NCBI RefSeq assembly: GCF_950295315.1
Contig: NC_080162.1
Coordinates: 72,360,697-72,424,696, forward strand
Direction: 5' to 3'
DNA: 64,000 nucleotides
Source: Erinaceus europaeus
Taxonomy: Eukaryota > Chordata > Mammalia > Eulipotyphla > Erinaceidae
Shown here: piece after piece, positions 1-10,632 of the stretch
Layout: every line of letters starts with the position of its first letter
Numbering within the stretch: the first letter of the stretch is position 1
The notes under the pieces: model-generated
The model's input: only the letters and a program-made list of their open reading frames with translations
The model's database searches: none
What the model was told of the DNA's origin: nothing
Translations under genes and position numbers: made by a program

Positions 1-1465
1 TCCGTAGCCAGTCAACAGCGTCAGGTTGAGCCTGATGTAAAGTTTCGAGACCTCCTTTGAATCTGGAGAGGTGGCAGTCGTTGACTATGTGGGTTATAGT
101 CTGTCTGGAGCCGCAGGGGCAGTTCGGGTCGTCTCTGGCTCCCCAGCGATGGAACATAGCGGCGCACCGGCCATGGCCTGTTCCATAGCGATTGAGGAGG
201 GCCCAATCATAACGTGCTAGGTCAAAGCCGGGTTGACGCTTGCAGGGGTCTGTGATGAGGTGTTTATTCTTTACCTCAGCTGACTGCCAACTCTGTTTCC
301 AAGAGACTGGAACAGAGAAGTTCAGTGTAGGTGTAGGGGACCAGATTGGGTGACGAGACGTCAAGCGTTGGGCAGGGTGGGCGAAGATATCCGCGTATAT
401 TGGCAGGTCCGGTCGAGCGTAGATGTGGGAAATGAACTTAGATGATGCCGCATCCCGACGAATATCTGGCGGGGCGATGTTGCTAAGAACTGGCAGCCAT
501 GAAACCGGGGTGGAATGGATGGTTCCAGAAATTATCCTCATGGAGGAATATAATTTGGAATTGACCAAGTGGACATGGGGGCTACGGAACCATCCTGGGG
601 CACAGTATTCTGCAGTGGAATAGCATAATGCCAGAGATGATGATCGTAGTGTGGAAGCGCTCGCGCCCCATGAGGAGCTGGCCAGTCTTGCAATGATGTT
701 ATTCCTCGCACCCACCTTTGCTGCAGTTTTTATGAGATGTTCGTGAAATGACAGAGTGTGATCAAGAGTAACGCCAAGATAGACTGGCTGGGCTTCATGC
801 CAGATTCTCATATCGCCAAGCTGCACATTAAGCTCACGTGAGGCCGAGGCATGGTGTAGATGGAAAACAGATGATACCGTTTTTGCAGTGCTAGGGATTA
901 GTCGCCATTTTTTACAGTGATCAGATATCAGAGACATGTCTTTCGTGAGTGTTTCCTCGAGGATGTCGAACTTTGATGCCTGAGTTGCATAGCAGATGTC
1001 ATCGGCGTTGATGAACTTCCTTGAAGAAGTTTCTGGGAGGTCATTGATGTAAATATTAAATAGCGTAGGAGCCAGAACAGAGCCCTGGGGGAGGCCACTT
1101 GAGACAAGTCTCCATCTGCTAGACTTGTCACCCAGATGTACCCGGAATCTTCTGTTTTGGAGAAGAAACGATATAGTGTTGGCCACCCATGGAGGCAGGC
1201 ATCTTGAGATCTTGACTAGGAGACCATGGTGCCAGACCGTGTCATAGGCTGCTGTGAGATCAACAAAGACAGCACCCGTCTTTAAATTATTCTGGAATCC
1301 ATTTTCAATGTAAGTTGAGAGGGCCAGGGCTTGTTCGCAGGTAGATCTTCCTGGGCGGAAACCAGCCTGGGCGGGTGATAGGAATTTCTCTGTAAGATGA
1401 GAAATACGTGACAGAAGCAGCCTCTCAAGGAGTTTGTAACACACAGAGAGGAGAGAAATTGGTCT
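1..1465 (-). pseudogene. Vingi ORF2 fragment: reverse transcriptase plus C-terminal CCHC finger
   Basis: I translated this strand by hand. The frame is open for about 488 codons, from just after a stop at 1466-1468 to the left edge, with no internal stop. Motifs in order are: FRPGRST (about 1340), motif A DLTAAYD (Asp codon 1259-1261), motif B SGLPQGSVLAPTLFN (about 1040-1100), motif C reading NADD (998-1009), YLGVTLD (about 760-780), and near the end CPCG..THIVNDC (about 70-125), a C-x-C-x7-H-x4-C finger. The RT finger motif SYRPISLLSV lies immediately upstream but two bases out of frame. A (GT)n run at 1440-1447 seems to carry one extra GT. Usual motif C is Y/FADD, so Asn at its first position is unusual. 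The protein would prime reverse transcription at a nicked target. With the shift, the truncation and the NADD change, this copy is presumably inactive. Confidence 0.85.
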
Positions 1466-1495
1466 ATAGCTGGCGGCCTCTGAGGAGGTAACGAG
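1..1495 (-). mobile_element. Vingi-type non-LTR retrotransposon, copy 1 (5'-truncated, runs off left edge)
   Basis: The minus strand carries the reverse-transcriptase half of a LINE that is not L1. It lacks the L1 ORF2 sequence found elsewhere in the window and has a Jockey/Ingi-like RT followed by a CCHC zinc finger with no RNase H domain between them. That arrangement defines Vingi, a sister clade of Ingi reported from Erinaceus and Atelerix. The first 560 bases align, in reverse, to copy 2 at 12980-13596. The 5' side stops near 1495, just upstream of the RT fingers, where AT-rich unrelated DNA and a SINE begin, so the copy is 5'-truncated. Its 3' end lies outside the window. It is visibly more GC-rich than its flanks. 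The family assignment rests on domain order and memory of the clade; the RT identity is read directly. Confidence 0.88.
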
Positions 1496-1514
1496 AGGCT
1501 AATAAAATGTAAGG

Positions 1515-1628
1515 GGTGGGTGGGGCTGGGAAGATGGTATAGTAGTTATGCAAAAGACTTCCACACTTGAGGCTCCCTGGATACCAATGTAAGACAAACC
1601 AAGCAGTACTCTGGTTTAAAAAAAATGT
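1515..1628 (+). mobile_element. SINE-C copy
   Basis: A diverged head (ggtatagtagttatgcaaaa), a B-box-like middle and an end 'agcagtactctggttt' followed by A8. It abuts the 5' end of Vingi copy 1. Confidence 0.7.
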
Positions 1629-2636
1629 TGGAGGTGATTTCAGAAGGTGATAAAGGTCAGGAGCTCGTGGTAGGTGCTTCAAGGAAGGGGGCACTTTTGA
1701 GTTGGGGATACTGGTAAGCAACCAACTTGAACTCCCGTCCCATAAGGAGCTAGATTTCCAAGAAAACTGGAGCTTGTCATTTTGGCTAACATTATGATGC
1801 TCACTAAAACTATGTGGGTGGGGTGGGATGCCCTGAGTTTGTAAGTGAAGCTGTTATATCAGGAACTAAGAGCTTTAGGTGTTGCTATCCAATCTCTTAA
1901 CCAATCTACTGCCTAAGTGCATACAAGCTTTGCCTGGAGGGCTGGTTCAGCCCAGATTGCAGGGGGGGGATTGCTACCCTCTCCCCCAATGGGTTAATTT
2001 ATTTGTGGTCCTCCCTGGGGCTTCACTGCTCTCCAGACTGACTTTATTTCCCCCAGAGAGAAAGGGAAAGACACCACAGCACCAAAGCTTCCTGCAGTGC
2101 TTGGGGGGAGGGGGTTTGGGGTGGGATAGGGAGGCTCAAAGGCAAAGGAAATACTTTCCCAAGTGAGCTGTTTCACTGAGCAGAAAATTTGCATTTTCTT
2201 AGCAAAATCCCCCAGGATGTTGATTGTTGCTATTACTAGTCCAGGAACCGCACTGTAGATTTATACTGCCCCTAGACTGAGCAGGAAAATGAGGCAACTG
2301 TGGAGGGTTACCATCCTGGCAATGACTTGGGGGAGGGATTGAAGTTATTGCACACAAAGCTAAACAAATAGGACTTGGGGTGGTTATTAAGCCAAGAGAA
2401 CAACAAAAAAAAATTGATAAGAAAAACCTTGTAATCATCATAAACAATAATACTTAGCTAGAAATAATACTGTCATTATAATGTGAAAATAGCACATTGA
2501 TTTAACTAAAACTTATGATATAATTATTTGGGGGAAAATTAGAGTGGGTATGAATGAGTAGAAAGCTAAACCCTTATCTTTCACAGCTATAAATCAATAG
2601 GAAATATCTCAAACTAAAAATGTGTTATATCAGGGT
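1629..2636. other. No recognised feature
   Basis: Non-repetitive by eye. It contains a G-rich stretch near 2100-2130 and AT-rich sequence after 2400. No exon-like frame, RNA gene or known repeat was recognised. Confidence 0.5.
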
Positions 2637-2767
2637 GAGGGAAAAGCTGGGGAGATAACATAGTAGTGATGCAAAAAGACTTTCCTACTTGAGTACCAAA
2701 GGTCCTACTCAGCCCCAGCTAGCACCATCATAAGCCAGAGCTGAACTGTGCTCTGATAAGGAAAAAA
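2637..2767 (+). mobile_element. SINE-C copy
   Basis: 'ggggagataacatagtagtg' head through 'agctgaactgtgctctgat' and an A-rich end. The next 100 bp (to 2870) resemble a decayed tRNA-like SINE on the minus strand but are too diverged to place. Confidence 0.7.
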
Positions 2768-2875
2768 TTGTGTAGTGGAGTGTCTGGGGTGAAATTCAGG
2801 GTCTCATTCATAAGAGGCATATGCTCTAACCACTGTTCTACACCCGACTGTAATATTAAATAAATGAACAAATCA

Positions 2876-3052
2876 GCAGCCAGGAGGTGGCACACCTGTT
2901 TGAGTGCTCGAATTACCATACTCAATGACTCTGATCTCCACCTACAAAGAGGAAGTTTTGAGTCATGAAACAGGGCTTCAGGCATCTTTTTCTCTCCCTT
3001 TCTGTTTCCCCTCAATTTCTCTCTGCCCTATCAAATTAAATAAATACATGTA
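2876..3052 (+). mobile_element. SINE-B copy, diverged
   Basis: 'aggaggtggcacacctg' head and a pyrimidine-rich body ending 'ctctgccctatcaaattaaa'. Confidence 0.65.
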
Positions 3053-3059
3053 AAATACA

Positions 3060-4490
3060 TTAAAGGTACAGAAGCAACCAGTGGCACAGCTATATGCAAA
3101 TAATGTCAAAGGACATAAATTATGGTGATCTTGTGTATGATACAGCAAATTCTAACAAAGGGATATTTCAAAGTGAACCCAATTGCCAAATAATGTGATT
3201 ATAGTAATAACTATCTATTTTCTTCTTAAACCCTAAGACAACAGGAACCTCCTGCTTCCTCTTTAGAGCCTATAGTTCCCCTAGTCCTGGAAACTCTAGA
3301 GTGGGGCTTATTTTCCTGCATGCTTCTCTCAGTTCATACCAAATGATATTCCATCTGCTGTTCCCAACCTGATCAAGGCAATGAGTACCACCTCAGTATG
3401 CTTCACTTCAGACTGTGTCCAGAGACATCAGACATGGAATGTTAACCCTTCACCCTCATTACTCGAGTGAGACCTTTCCTTTCATAGTGTTTTTTTTTTT
3501 TTTTATTGTTGTAGTCGTTGTTGGATAGGACAGAGAGAAGTGGAGAGAGGAGGGGAAGACAGAGAGGAGGAGAGAAAGATAGACACCTGCAGACCTGCTT
3601 CACCACCTGTGAAGCGACTCCCCTGCAGGTGGGGAGCCGGAGTTCGAACCGGGATCCTTATACTTGTGCTTTGCGCCACCTGCGCTTAACCCGCTGCGCT
3701 ACAGCCCGACTCCCCCCTTTCATAGTATTCTTAAATTCTATTCCAGGAGGTTCATTTCCTAACAAAATCCCAAGACCTAGATATAGACCAGGTCCTGTAA
3801 GATAGAGCATATGTTCACATGTATCCATAAACTAGGGCAAAATATATACCTGAAAGCAAAAATACACAATAGTCTGTAGTGAGTCAGTATCAAGTTCATA
3901 ATGAAGTAGTGTGTACTTAGATACCCTCCTTACCTACTTCCTATTACAGTTCTCTCACTCACTCCAAAGCTAACCTTATCAAAGCAAGGACTGCAAAAGC
4001 TGAGTAAGGTCAAGAGACTGGAGGATCGCCCCCCCAACTCTTCATCTGCACTATTCCAGCCTTTAGGTCCATGACTGGTCAACAATTTGTTTGGCTTTGT
4101 ATGTTAACTCCATTTATAACCATCAAGTTCCCGATGCTAACATGATGCCAAACAGACTTCCATGGACAAACAACCCCATCCATGTGTCCCGGAACTCTGT
4201 TTCCCCAGACCCTTCCCCACTAGAGAAAGAGAAAGACAGGCTGGGAGTATGGATCGACCTGTCAATGCCGGTGTTCAGCGGAGAAGCAATTACAGAAGCC
4301 AGACCTTCCATCTCTGCATCCCACAATGACCTTGGGTCCATACTCCCAGAGGGATAAAGAATAGGAAATCTATCTGGGGAGGGGATGGGATACAGAGTTC
4401 TGGTGGTGGGAATTGTGTGAAGTTGTACCCCTCTTATCCTATGGTTTAGCCAATATTTCCTTTTTATAAATAGAAAATTAAATTAAAAGA
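3060..4490 (+). mobile_element. Family F retroposon, long form
   Basis: An unclassified dispersed element of about 1.2 kb once an inserted SINE is removed. Its whole length is matched in reverse at 36730-37770. The last 450 bp ('caacaatttgtttggct...' to 'gaattgtgtgaagttgtaccc') recur in many shorter copies here. It ends in an A/T-rich 'tataaatagaaaattaaa' tail, as retroposons do. A 72-88 aa frame in the 3' part is not conserved between copies, so it looks non-coding. No RT, LTR or tRNA head was seen. Confidence 0.6.
3488..3716 (-). mobile_element. SINE-A inserted in F
   Basis: A full antisense SINE-A from poly(T) to 'ctacagcccgactcc'. It is flanked by the direct repeat 'ctttcatagt', a TSD showing that the SINE split the F element. 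Confidence 0.9.
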
Positions 4491-4610
4491 GGACCTAGTG
4501 GGGCTTGTATTGCTGTGTTGAACATTGAGAAATGTTACACATGTACAAACTACTGTATTTTTCTGTCAACTGTCAACTATTAATCCTCCAATAAAGAAAT
4601 AAAAAAAAAT
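4491..4610 (+). mobile_element. L1 3'-end fragment
   Basis: Begins 'gaggacctagtggggcttgt' and ends 'ccaataaagaaataaa', the terminal sequence of the L1 family seen at 25860-25948. Heavily 5'-truncated. Confidence 0.8.
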
Positions 4611-4775
4611 ATGGGCGGAGGGTGGATAGCATAATGGTTATGTAATCACACTCGTGTCTGAGGCTTCAAAGTCCCACGTTCAGTCTTCTGCACCACCATA
4701 AGCCAGAGATGAACAGCGCTCTGGTTAAATAAATGAATAAAAATAAATAAAAAATACATTAAAAAATATTGAAGC
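4611..4775 (+). mobile_element. SINE-C copy
   Basis: 'gatagcataatggttatg' head, 'caccaccataagccagag' body and an AATAAA-like simple tail. It sits directly in the tail of the L1 fragment. Confidence 0.85.
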
Positions 4776-5490
4776 AACACCATCGGTATGATGAAGTAAC
4801 CACAAAATAAGGTATTATTTCCTAGGATAGGCCTAGGGATTGGCCAGGGGATTTTATTTTAAGTTTGGTAGTATCACCCCCAACTTTTACTAATATCTAA
4901 TTCTTAAACATTATATATATGTGTGTTATTTGGATTAAATTTGGAATTAAAAATAAGGTAGATGTGGGTCATTGCTGCTACTGAAGCACCCTGTCAGCTT
5001 GGTGGCGCTGTTCAGCTTTGGCGGTGTCTTCCATGGCCTGTCCTATTACCTGAGTATCTGCAGGGCAAGAGTCACACCGGGTAACACTGCACTAGGGACA
5101 TTACACCAACAGAGAGGACTGCTTTGTCCATTAAATGAGGGTCCAAACAACGGAAAGCAAAGATGGAAGCTGAGTGAGACACCCTTTCCAAAACTTAATG
5201 GATTGTTTTAATTTCAAATATTCCCATTGGCTGCTAGAAAAGCTCAGAAACTCTAGCCTTTCTTCCTCTCTCATCTGGGAGTGGCATAAAAACTATTTGT
5301 CAGGCTGTGTAGATGAGTGTTTGTTGTGGAAAACTGGCTACTAGAATCTTAGGAGTTGTTTATGGGAAGATAAAGAAATATAATGCTGACCTAGTAGGGT
5401 AAAGTCCTTGATTTTGTCATTATTGGAATATTCAAAATAAATCACTAAGGAATCTGGTTGAAATGTACACAATCATGAGATAGCAAAGTG
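4776..5490. other. No recognised feature; one small open frame
   Basis: Apparently single-copy. A 79-codon plus-strand frame (4972-5211, ATG to TAA) with balanced composition lies here. It has no recognised domain, splice context or homologue, so I treat it as chance. Confidence 0.4.
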
Positions 5491-5499
5491 CACTACTTG

Positions 5500-5900
5500 A
5501 TCAAAATGTAAAGCCATACAGTCATTTAGGAAGCGATTTTATAACTCATTGTTTATTAATACTTTAAAAAATTCATATACTTTGAACCAACAATTCTATT
5601 TCTTGGATATATGCTATAGAAATACTTACCCAAGTGCGGAACATTGCATGTGCAATAAGGATTTTTATTGTAGTTATTTGTAATGGTAAAATATTAGAAA
5701 TTCTCGAGAGCCAGAGGCAGGGGATTAGTTATAAATATCCACACATTTGAATATGTCAGAAAGAAACAATTAATTCTGCATGTACTATAACAGAACAGAT
5801 CATTTATACTGTTTCATAATAAAGCAAGTGTAAACTGGAATCTATAGTATGACCTCATATTTTGTTTAAATACGTGTACATATTTGCTAGCTTTCATTGA
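5500..5900 (+). mobile_element. Ancient L1 (L1M-type) 3' fragment
   Basis: Decayed matches to the mammalian L1 ORF2 end and 3' UTR: 'caacaattctatttcttgga', 'tttgtaatggtaaaatatta', 'tagtatgacctcatattttg'. Assignment is from memory of ancient L1 consensus sequences. Confidence 0.55.
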
Positions 5901-5939
5901 GTTCTCTGTGTTTGGAGCTGCCCTGTATGACTTGTCTGT

Positions 5940-6078
5940 CTGTTTGTGTTTGTTTGTTTGTTTGTTTATTGAAGGAGGAGAAAGAGCATCACTTCTGCAC
6001 AGGAGTCAGGGATTGAATTTGGGACTTCATACTTGGTAGTTCAAGGCTTTATAGTCTGTACAATCTCTGAGGCCACCG
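5940..6078 (-). mobile_element. Old tRNA-type SINE, antisense
   Basis: (TTTG)n tail followed by antisense B-box-like 'gggattgaatttgggactt'. Closest to SINE-C/D but strongly diverged. Confidence 0.45.
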
Positions 6079-6106
6079 TATGCACTTTCTTCCCTCTTCC
6101 TGCTTT

Positions 6107-6320
6107 TTAAAATTTCTGTTTATTTATTTACTTATTTGATAGAGACAGAAAGAAGTTGAGAAGGGAAGGAGATACAAAGAGGGAGAGAGGAAGAGACATC
6201 TGCAGCTCTATTTCTACACTCATGAAGCTTCCTCCGTAAGTGGAGACCCAGGGTTTGAACTTTAGAGTCCTTCAGCATGATAATGTGTGTGCGCAACCAG
6301 GTGCGCCATCACCCAGCTCC
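6107..6320 (-). mobile_element. SINE-B copy
   Basis: Antisense tail 'tttatttgatagagacag', purine-rich body and head 'accaggtgcgccatcaccc'. Confidence 0.8.
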
Positions 6321-6461
6321 ATGTGATTTCAGTGAACTAATTTATTACTCCAGTGGGACTATGGTGTAGGTTATTTGAGTAAATAATGCTGAGCATGCCA
6401 AGAATTCTCTCTAGCTGATTCTTTTGCTCTCAATCTTTTTGGTATGATCTAAACTTTTTTT

Positions 6462-6766
6462 AAAAAAAGATTTATTTTATTTATTTTTATTTATTTTTAA
6501 ATATTCATTTATTCCCTTTTGCTGCCCTTGTTGTTTTATTGTTGTAGTTATTATTGATGTTGCTGTCGTTGGATAGGACAGAGAGAAATGGAGAGAGGAG
6601 GGGAAAGACAGAGGAGGAGAGAAAGATAGACACCTGCAGACCCGCTTCACCGCCTATAAAGCGACTTCCCCGCAGGTGGGCATCCGGGGCTCGAGCCCGG
6701 ATCCTTATGCCCGTCCTTGCGCTTGGCGCCACGTGCGCTTAACCCGCTGCGCTACCGCCGGACTCC
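6462..6766 (-). mobile_element. SINE-A copy with TSD
   Basis: Complete antisense SINE-A with a well-kept head ('cttaacccgctgcgctaccg'). It is flanked by an imperfect direct repeat 'tgatctaaacttttt' / 'tgatctatactttta'. The 110 bases before it include A- and T-runs. Confidence 0.85.
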
Positions 6767-6837
6767 CTGATCTATACTTTTAATGCATATATTTTTGGTA
6801 TTAATTTCAAGTGTTTTTTAAGATATACAAACAGTAA

Positions 6838-6966
6838 GACCTTGGGGGTAGATAGCAACATGGTTATGCAAGAAATTCTTATGCCTGAGGCTCTGAAGTC
6901 CCAGATTCAATCCTTTGCAATGCCAGAAATGAGAGCTGAGCAAGGCAAAAAAAAAAAAAAAAAAAA
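6838..6966 (+). mobile_element. SINE-C, first of three in tandem
   Basis: 'gatagcaacatggttatgca' to an A-run of about 20. The body is shorter than in the next two units ('gagctgagcaaggc'). Confidence 0.8.
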
Positions 6967-7094
6967 GGTGGGGATAGATAACATAATGGTTATGCAAAGA
7001 GACTCTTGTACCTGAGGCTCCAAAGTTTCAGGTTCAACTCCCCTCCCCCCACCATAAACCAGAGCTGATTAGTTCTCTGGTTAAAAAAAAAAAA
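6967..7094 (+). mobile_element. SINE-C, second of three in tandem
   Basis: Starts directly after the A-tail of the previous unit ('gatagataacataatggtta') and ends 'ctctggtt' plus an A-run. Confidence 0.85.
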
Positions 7095-7262
7095 AGTGGG
7101 GGTAGATAGGATGATGGCTATGCAAACAGACTCTCATGCTTGAGGCTCTGTTAAGTCCCAGAGGCTCTGTCAAGTCCCAAGTTCAATCCCCCACACCACC
7201 ATAAGCCAGAGTTGAACAGTGCTCTGGTAAAATAAATTTAAAAAGATTAAAAAAAAAAAGGC
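7095..7262 (+). mobile_element. SINE-C, third of three in tandem
   Basis: Starts in the A-run of unit two. It carries an internal direct duplication 'aagtcccagaggctctgt'-like around 7151-7175, then 'cagtgctctggtaaaataaa'. Confidence 0.85.
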
Positions 7263-7725
7263 AAAATCCAGTTGAAAAATAATGTGCAGCAAAGCAGAAT
7301 AAAAGCTCACTCATGAAGCTCCTACTGCTTGCTGGGTTGAGGGTCATGGAGAAATTAACAACAGAGTGAGGACAGAAAGGAATAGTGTGAGTTTTTTTAG
7401 GACAGGCAAGCCCTGTCCATTCTTTTACAAACCCATCACATTCTGTTACAATGTGATGTTACTGTAGACTTTAGTTGGTCAGTTAAGAATGTATTGTTTC
7501 AACTAATGGGAGCCAACTGCTGAGCTGACCAACCATCACAGAGTACTTTTCTTTGTCTAGATAACTTACTCTTGGTTCAACCATCATTTCCAGGGCATTA
7601 GACCCTATGTGTGAACCAGGGTCCTGGGAGGAATAATACAAGTTCCCTGCTGGTAAAATTTCATTGTGTTGTAAGGAAAACTGCTATGGTTACAAATAGT
7701 TGCAGCTCTCCTTTGGTGAAAAAAA
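7263..7725. other. No recognised feature
   Basis: Apparently unique sequence with no exon-like frame. Confidence 0.5.
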
Positions 7726-7729
7726 AATA

Positions 7730-7915
7730 ATGATAATAGCTAACATCTAAGTAGAATTTACCAGGTTGGTTCAGACACTTCTTATTTATACTAATTCGTT
7801 AATTCTTAACGATGTGAGACACTTTTAGCAGATCTGGTTCACAGATGAGGATGCTGAGGCACAGAAAGGTTAGGTAAATTGGCCAATACAGCTTGGAAGT
7901 AAAAGACCAGGGAAT
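7730..7915 (+). mobile_element. MIR, ancient SINE
   Basis: 'taatagctaacatctaag' start, then 'cagatgaggatgctgaggca' and 'cagaaaggttaggtaaattg', the MIR core sequence in order. Confidence 0.8.
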
Positions 7916-7939
7916 TTCAGTTTAGGTAAGTGCTTTAAA

Positions 7940-8285
7940 ACACGGCAAGGGGAGGGGGGTTTAAGCACACGTGGACCTGTGTAAGGATCCGGTTGGAGCC
8001 CCAGGCTCCCCACCTGCAAGGGGGTTGCCTCACAGGTGGTGAAGCAGGTCTGTAGGTGTCTGTCTTTCTCCTCCCCTCTTTGTCTCCCCTTCTCTCTCTA
8101 TTTCTCTCTGTCCTATCCAGCAACAAGGCCATCAATTACTACAACAATAACAAATAACAATAACCACAACAATGATAAAACAACAAGGGCAACAAAAAGG
8201 AAAGAAAAATAGCCTCCAGGAGCAGTGGATTCACGGTGTAGGCACTGAGCCCCCAGCAATAACCCTGGAGGCAAAAAAAAAGAAC
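7940..8285 (+). mobile_element. SINE-A' copy
   Basis: SINE-A body followed after 'caacaagggcaacaaaaagg' by the extra module 'cctccaggagcagtggatt...aataaccctggaggc' and an A-tail. Confidence 0.85.
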
Positions 8286-8324
8286 AAAGAAAAAACAAAC
8301 CCACCAGGGAAGACCTCATAAAAG

Positions 8325-8470
8325 AATTAGTACCAAACTATGGTGGTTTTCTCTGGGAACTCAGAGGGTAGGGACACACAACTTTGGTGGTGGGTATGGT
8401 GTGGAACTACAAATTGTAATCTTACAATCTTGTAATAAACTATTACTAACAATAACAACAACAAAAAGAA
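8325..8470 (+). mobile_element. Old F/L1-like 3' end
   Basis: Contains 'ctttggtggtgggtatgg' and 'gtaataaactattactaac', resembling both F tails and the 3' end of the older L1 at 28190-28260. Confidence 0.5.
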
Positions 8471-8624
8471 TTAGTATCATAATAGAACTTGCACAAAGCT
8501 TGGTAAATTTCAGTTGCTTTAAGCACTTGTCTCAATATTAGGTGCCCAGTCCCTTTTTCACAATGAAAAACTGCAAGAAAAAATATTTAGGGGGGGCAAC
8601 TTGGATATATAATTTATCTATTAA

Positions 8625-8898
8625 TTTATTTTTGCTTTCTGGGTTATTGCTGGGGCTCAGTACCTGTACAATGAATCTATTGCTCCTGTGGCCATTTTAT
8701 CCATTTTATTTTTGTCATTGTTGGATAGGACAGAGAGAAATTGAAAGAGGAGGGGAAGACAGAGAGGGGGAGAAAGACAGATACCTGCTTCTGCCCCCCC
8801 TGCAGGTGGGGAGCTGGGGGTTTGAACCCACATCCTTGTGTGGGTCCTTGCACTTCATACTATGTGCGCTTAACCCAGTGCGCCACCACCGGCCCCCA
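8625..8898 (-). mobile_element. SINE-A' copy
   Basis: Antisense extra module ('gggttattgctggggctcag') followed by antisense SINE-A, ending 'gcgccaccaccggcccc'. Confidence 0.85.
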
Positions 8899-8954
8899 TT
8901 ATATATAACTCTTAACGCTTTTGATGAAAAGTAAAATATATTTAATGTATTATT

Positions 8955-9286
8955 GTTATTATCCAATATTTTATTTATTTTCATGAGAGAGAGAGAGAGT
9001 CCAGAGCACTGTTCAGCTCTGGCTTATGGTGGTACTGGGGATTGAACCTGGAACCATGTAGCCTCAGGTATGAAAATATTTTGAGTGGTCCGGGAGGTGG
9101 CGCAGTGGTTAAGGAACTAGATTCTCAAGCATGAGGGCCTGAGTTCAATACCTGGCAGCACATGTACCAGAGTGATGTCTGGCCCTTTCTCCCTCTCCTC
9201 CTATCTTTCTTATTAATAAAATAAATAAAGTCTTTAAAAAAAAGAAAATATTTTGTATAACCATTATGCTATCTCCCAGCCCCTAT
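8955..9286 (-). mobile_element. SINE-C split by a SINE-D
   Basis: The antisense SINE-C runs 8955-9083 and resumes at 9256 ('tataaccattatgctatctc'). The break is the SINE-D insertion below. Confidence 0.85.
9084..9243 (+). mobile_element. SINE-D inserted in SINE-C, with exact TSD
   Basis: 'ggaggtggcgcagtggttaa' head, 'catgtaccagagtgatgtct' body and AATAAA-like tail. The flanking direct repeats 'gaaaatattttg' at 9072-9083 and 9244-9255 are identical. Confidence 0.93.
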
Positions 9287-9289
9287 TTA

Positions 9290-10025
9290 ATGTATCATTT
9301 ATATGATAATCTCTAACTTGTTTAGGGTATACATATATTTTAAGTATTATCAATATATTATTTATGACATATTTCCATTTTCACCTATTGATAGTTTATT
9401 CAAAAATATTAGAGTTTTCCCACACACATTTTACAAAACAATTTTATTCTACATGTCTTTGATCTCAGTATCTTTATTATCCACTAGAATGACTTCTGAA
9501 CTACTGAACTCACTTTCTAGATCATATAATGTGAGTCCTACCTAAAGTGTAATCAGCATTTTTTGAGCTTTTCAATGATCCTGTCACCAAAATACCTTAT
9601 CCACAAAGTCCCCTCTCACTTAATCTTAAGACAGTATTGTTTTCCTGTTAGTTCTATTGATTTCTATTTGCAAATACAAAAATCCAATATTTGCTGTATG
9701 GCTTTTAGAAGTTCTTATGTAAACCTTACTTTTTAAAAGAGGCTGAGGTTACTCCCCAACTGGTATAGTGATTGCATCTGTGTCAAAAATTATTTGCACT
9801 TTTTAAACCAATATTTTCAGGTGGCTATTATAAGTTGGTCTTCTGAAAACAATACTTTGTTGTTCAAAATAGAGTAATTGGGAAAGGCTAGGGAATCTGT
9901 GAGTCTTCATTAGAACTAAAAAAAGACAACTCTCTTTTGAGGAATATAAAAACATTCTGTGTTGTATTCTGGTATATAACACATTCATGTCATCTACTAA
10001 ACACACACAACAAATTTGTCTGTAC
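9290..10025. other. No recognised feature, AT-rich
   Basis: AT-rich with no clear repeat and no coding signal. Confidence 0.5.
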
Positions 10026-10029
10026 ACAT

Positions 10030-10165
10030 CTGTATGCTGGGCAATGTCTTCCATTGACATAGGAGTCAACTGAGACTCAAAGCGGCAGGGTGAGTAACCC
10101 AGAGTGCCTAACATGTGGCAGGCAGAGCTGGGACACAAGTCTGGCTGATCCTTTTACCCTGCTCC
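10030..10165 (+). mobile_element. MIR-like fragment
   Basis: 'caactgagactcaaagcgg' then 'gtggcaggcagagctgggac', the 3' half of a MIR. Confidence 0.6.
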
Positions 10166-10519
10166 TCCCATCAAAGCACAGAGAAAGTTTCTAAAAGTTA
10201 GGTTTTCTTCCTAATTTAGATTGCTGGCCCAGCTGGGTTTGTGAGGCTGTATTGACAGAATGCTAACACTGATTAATTTATTATGCTTTTATTACCTTAT
10301 GTTTGTATAGCTGCACACAGTATTTCATAAAGATACTGGCAAAAACAATTTGCAAATATAAAGCCCAGATGCTTAATTTTAATTTCTGTTCCAAATTAAG
10401 TGTAATATAAGGCAGGTTGTTTACATTACAAATAGTTGCCCCAGTCACTATCTCTAAAGATCCCCAGAAGCTGTTCTTAAGTTCCGAAGGGGTTCCTTTT
10501 CTTACATTCCCCTCCTCCC
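10166..10519. other. No recognised feature
   Basis: AT-rich single-copy-looking DNA with only chance frames. Confidence 0.45.
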
Positions 10520-10632
10520 TGCCCAGCACTGCTCAGCTCTGGCTTATGATGGTGCGGGGGATTGAGCCGGGATTTTGGAGCCTCAGGCATGAGAATATCT
10601 TTGCATAACCGTTATGCTATCTACCTCTGCTC
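10520..10632 (-). mobile_element. SINE-C copy
   Basis: 'cagcactgctcagctctggc' to 'cataaccgttatgctatcta', missing the simple tail. Confidence 0.85.

Noticed and set aside
928..1131. Minus-strand 67-codon frame inside Vingi copy 1, and a similar 61-codon frame at 21-206
   Set aside because: Out-of-frame shadows of the RT frame.
3060..4490. Family F as a solo LTR
   Set aside because: F ends in A/T-rich simple tails and makes 12-16 bp TSDs with variable 5' truncation, which fits target-primed retroposition, not LTR integration.
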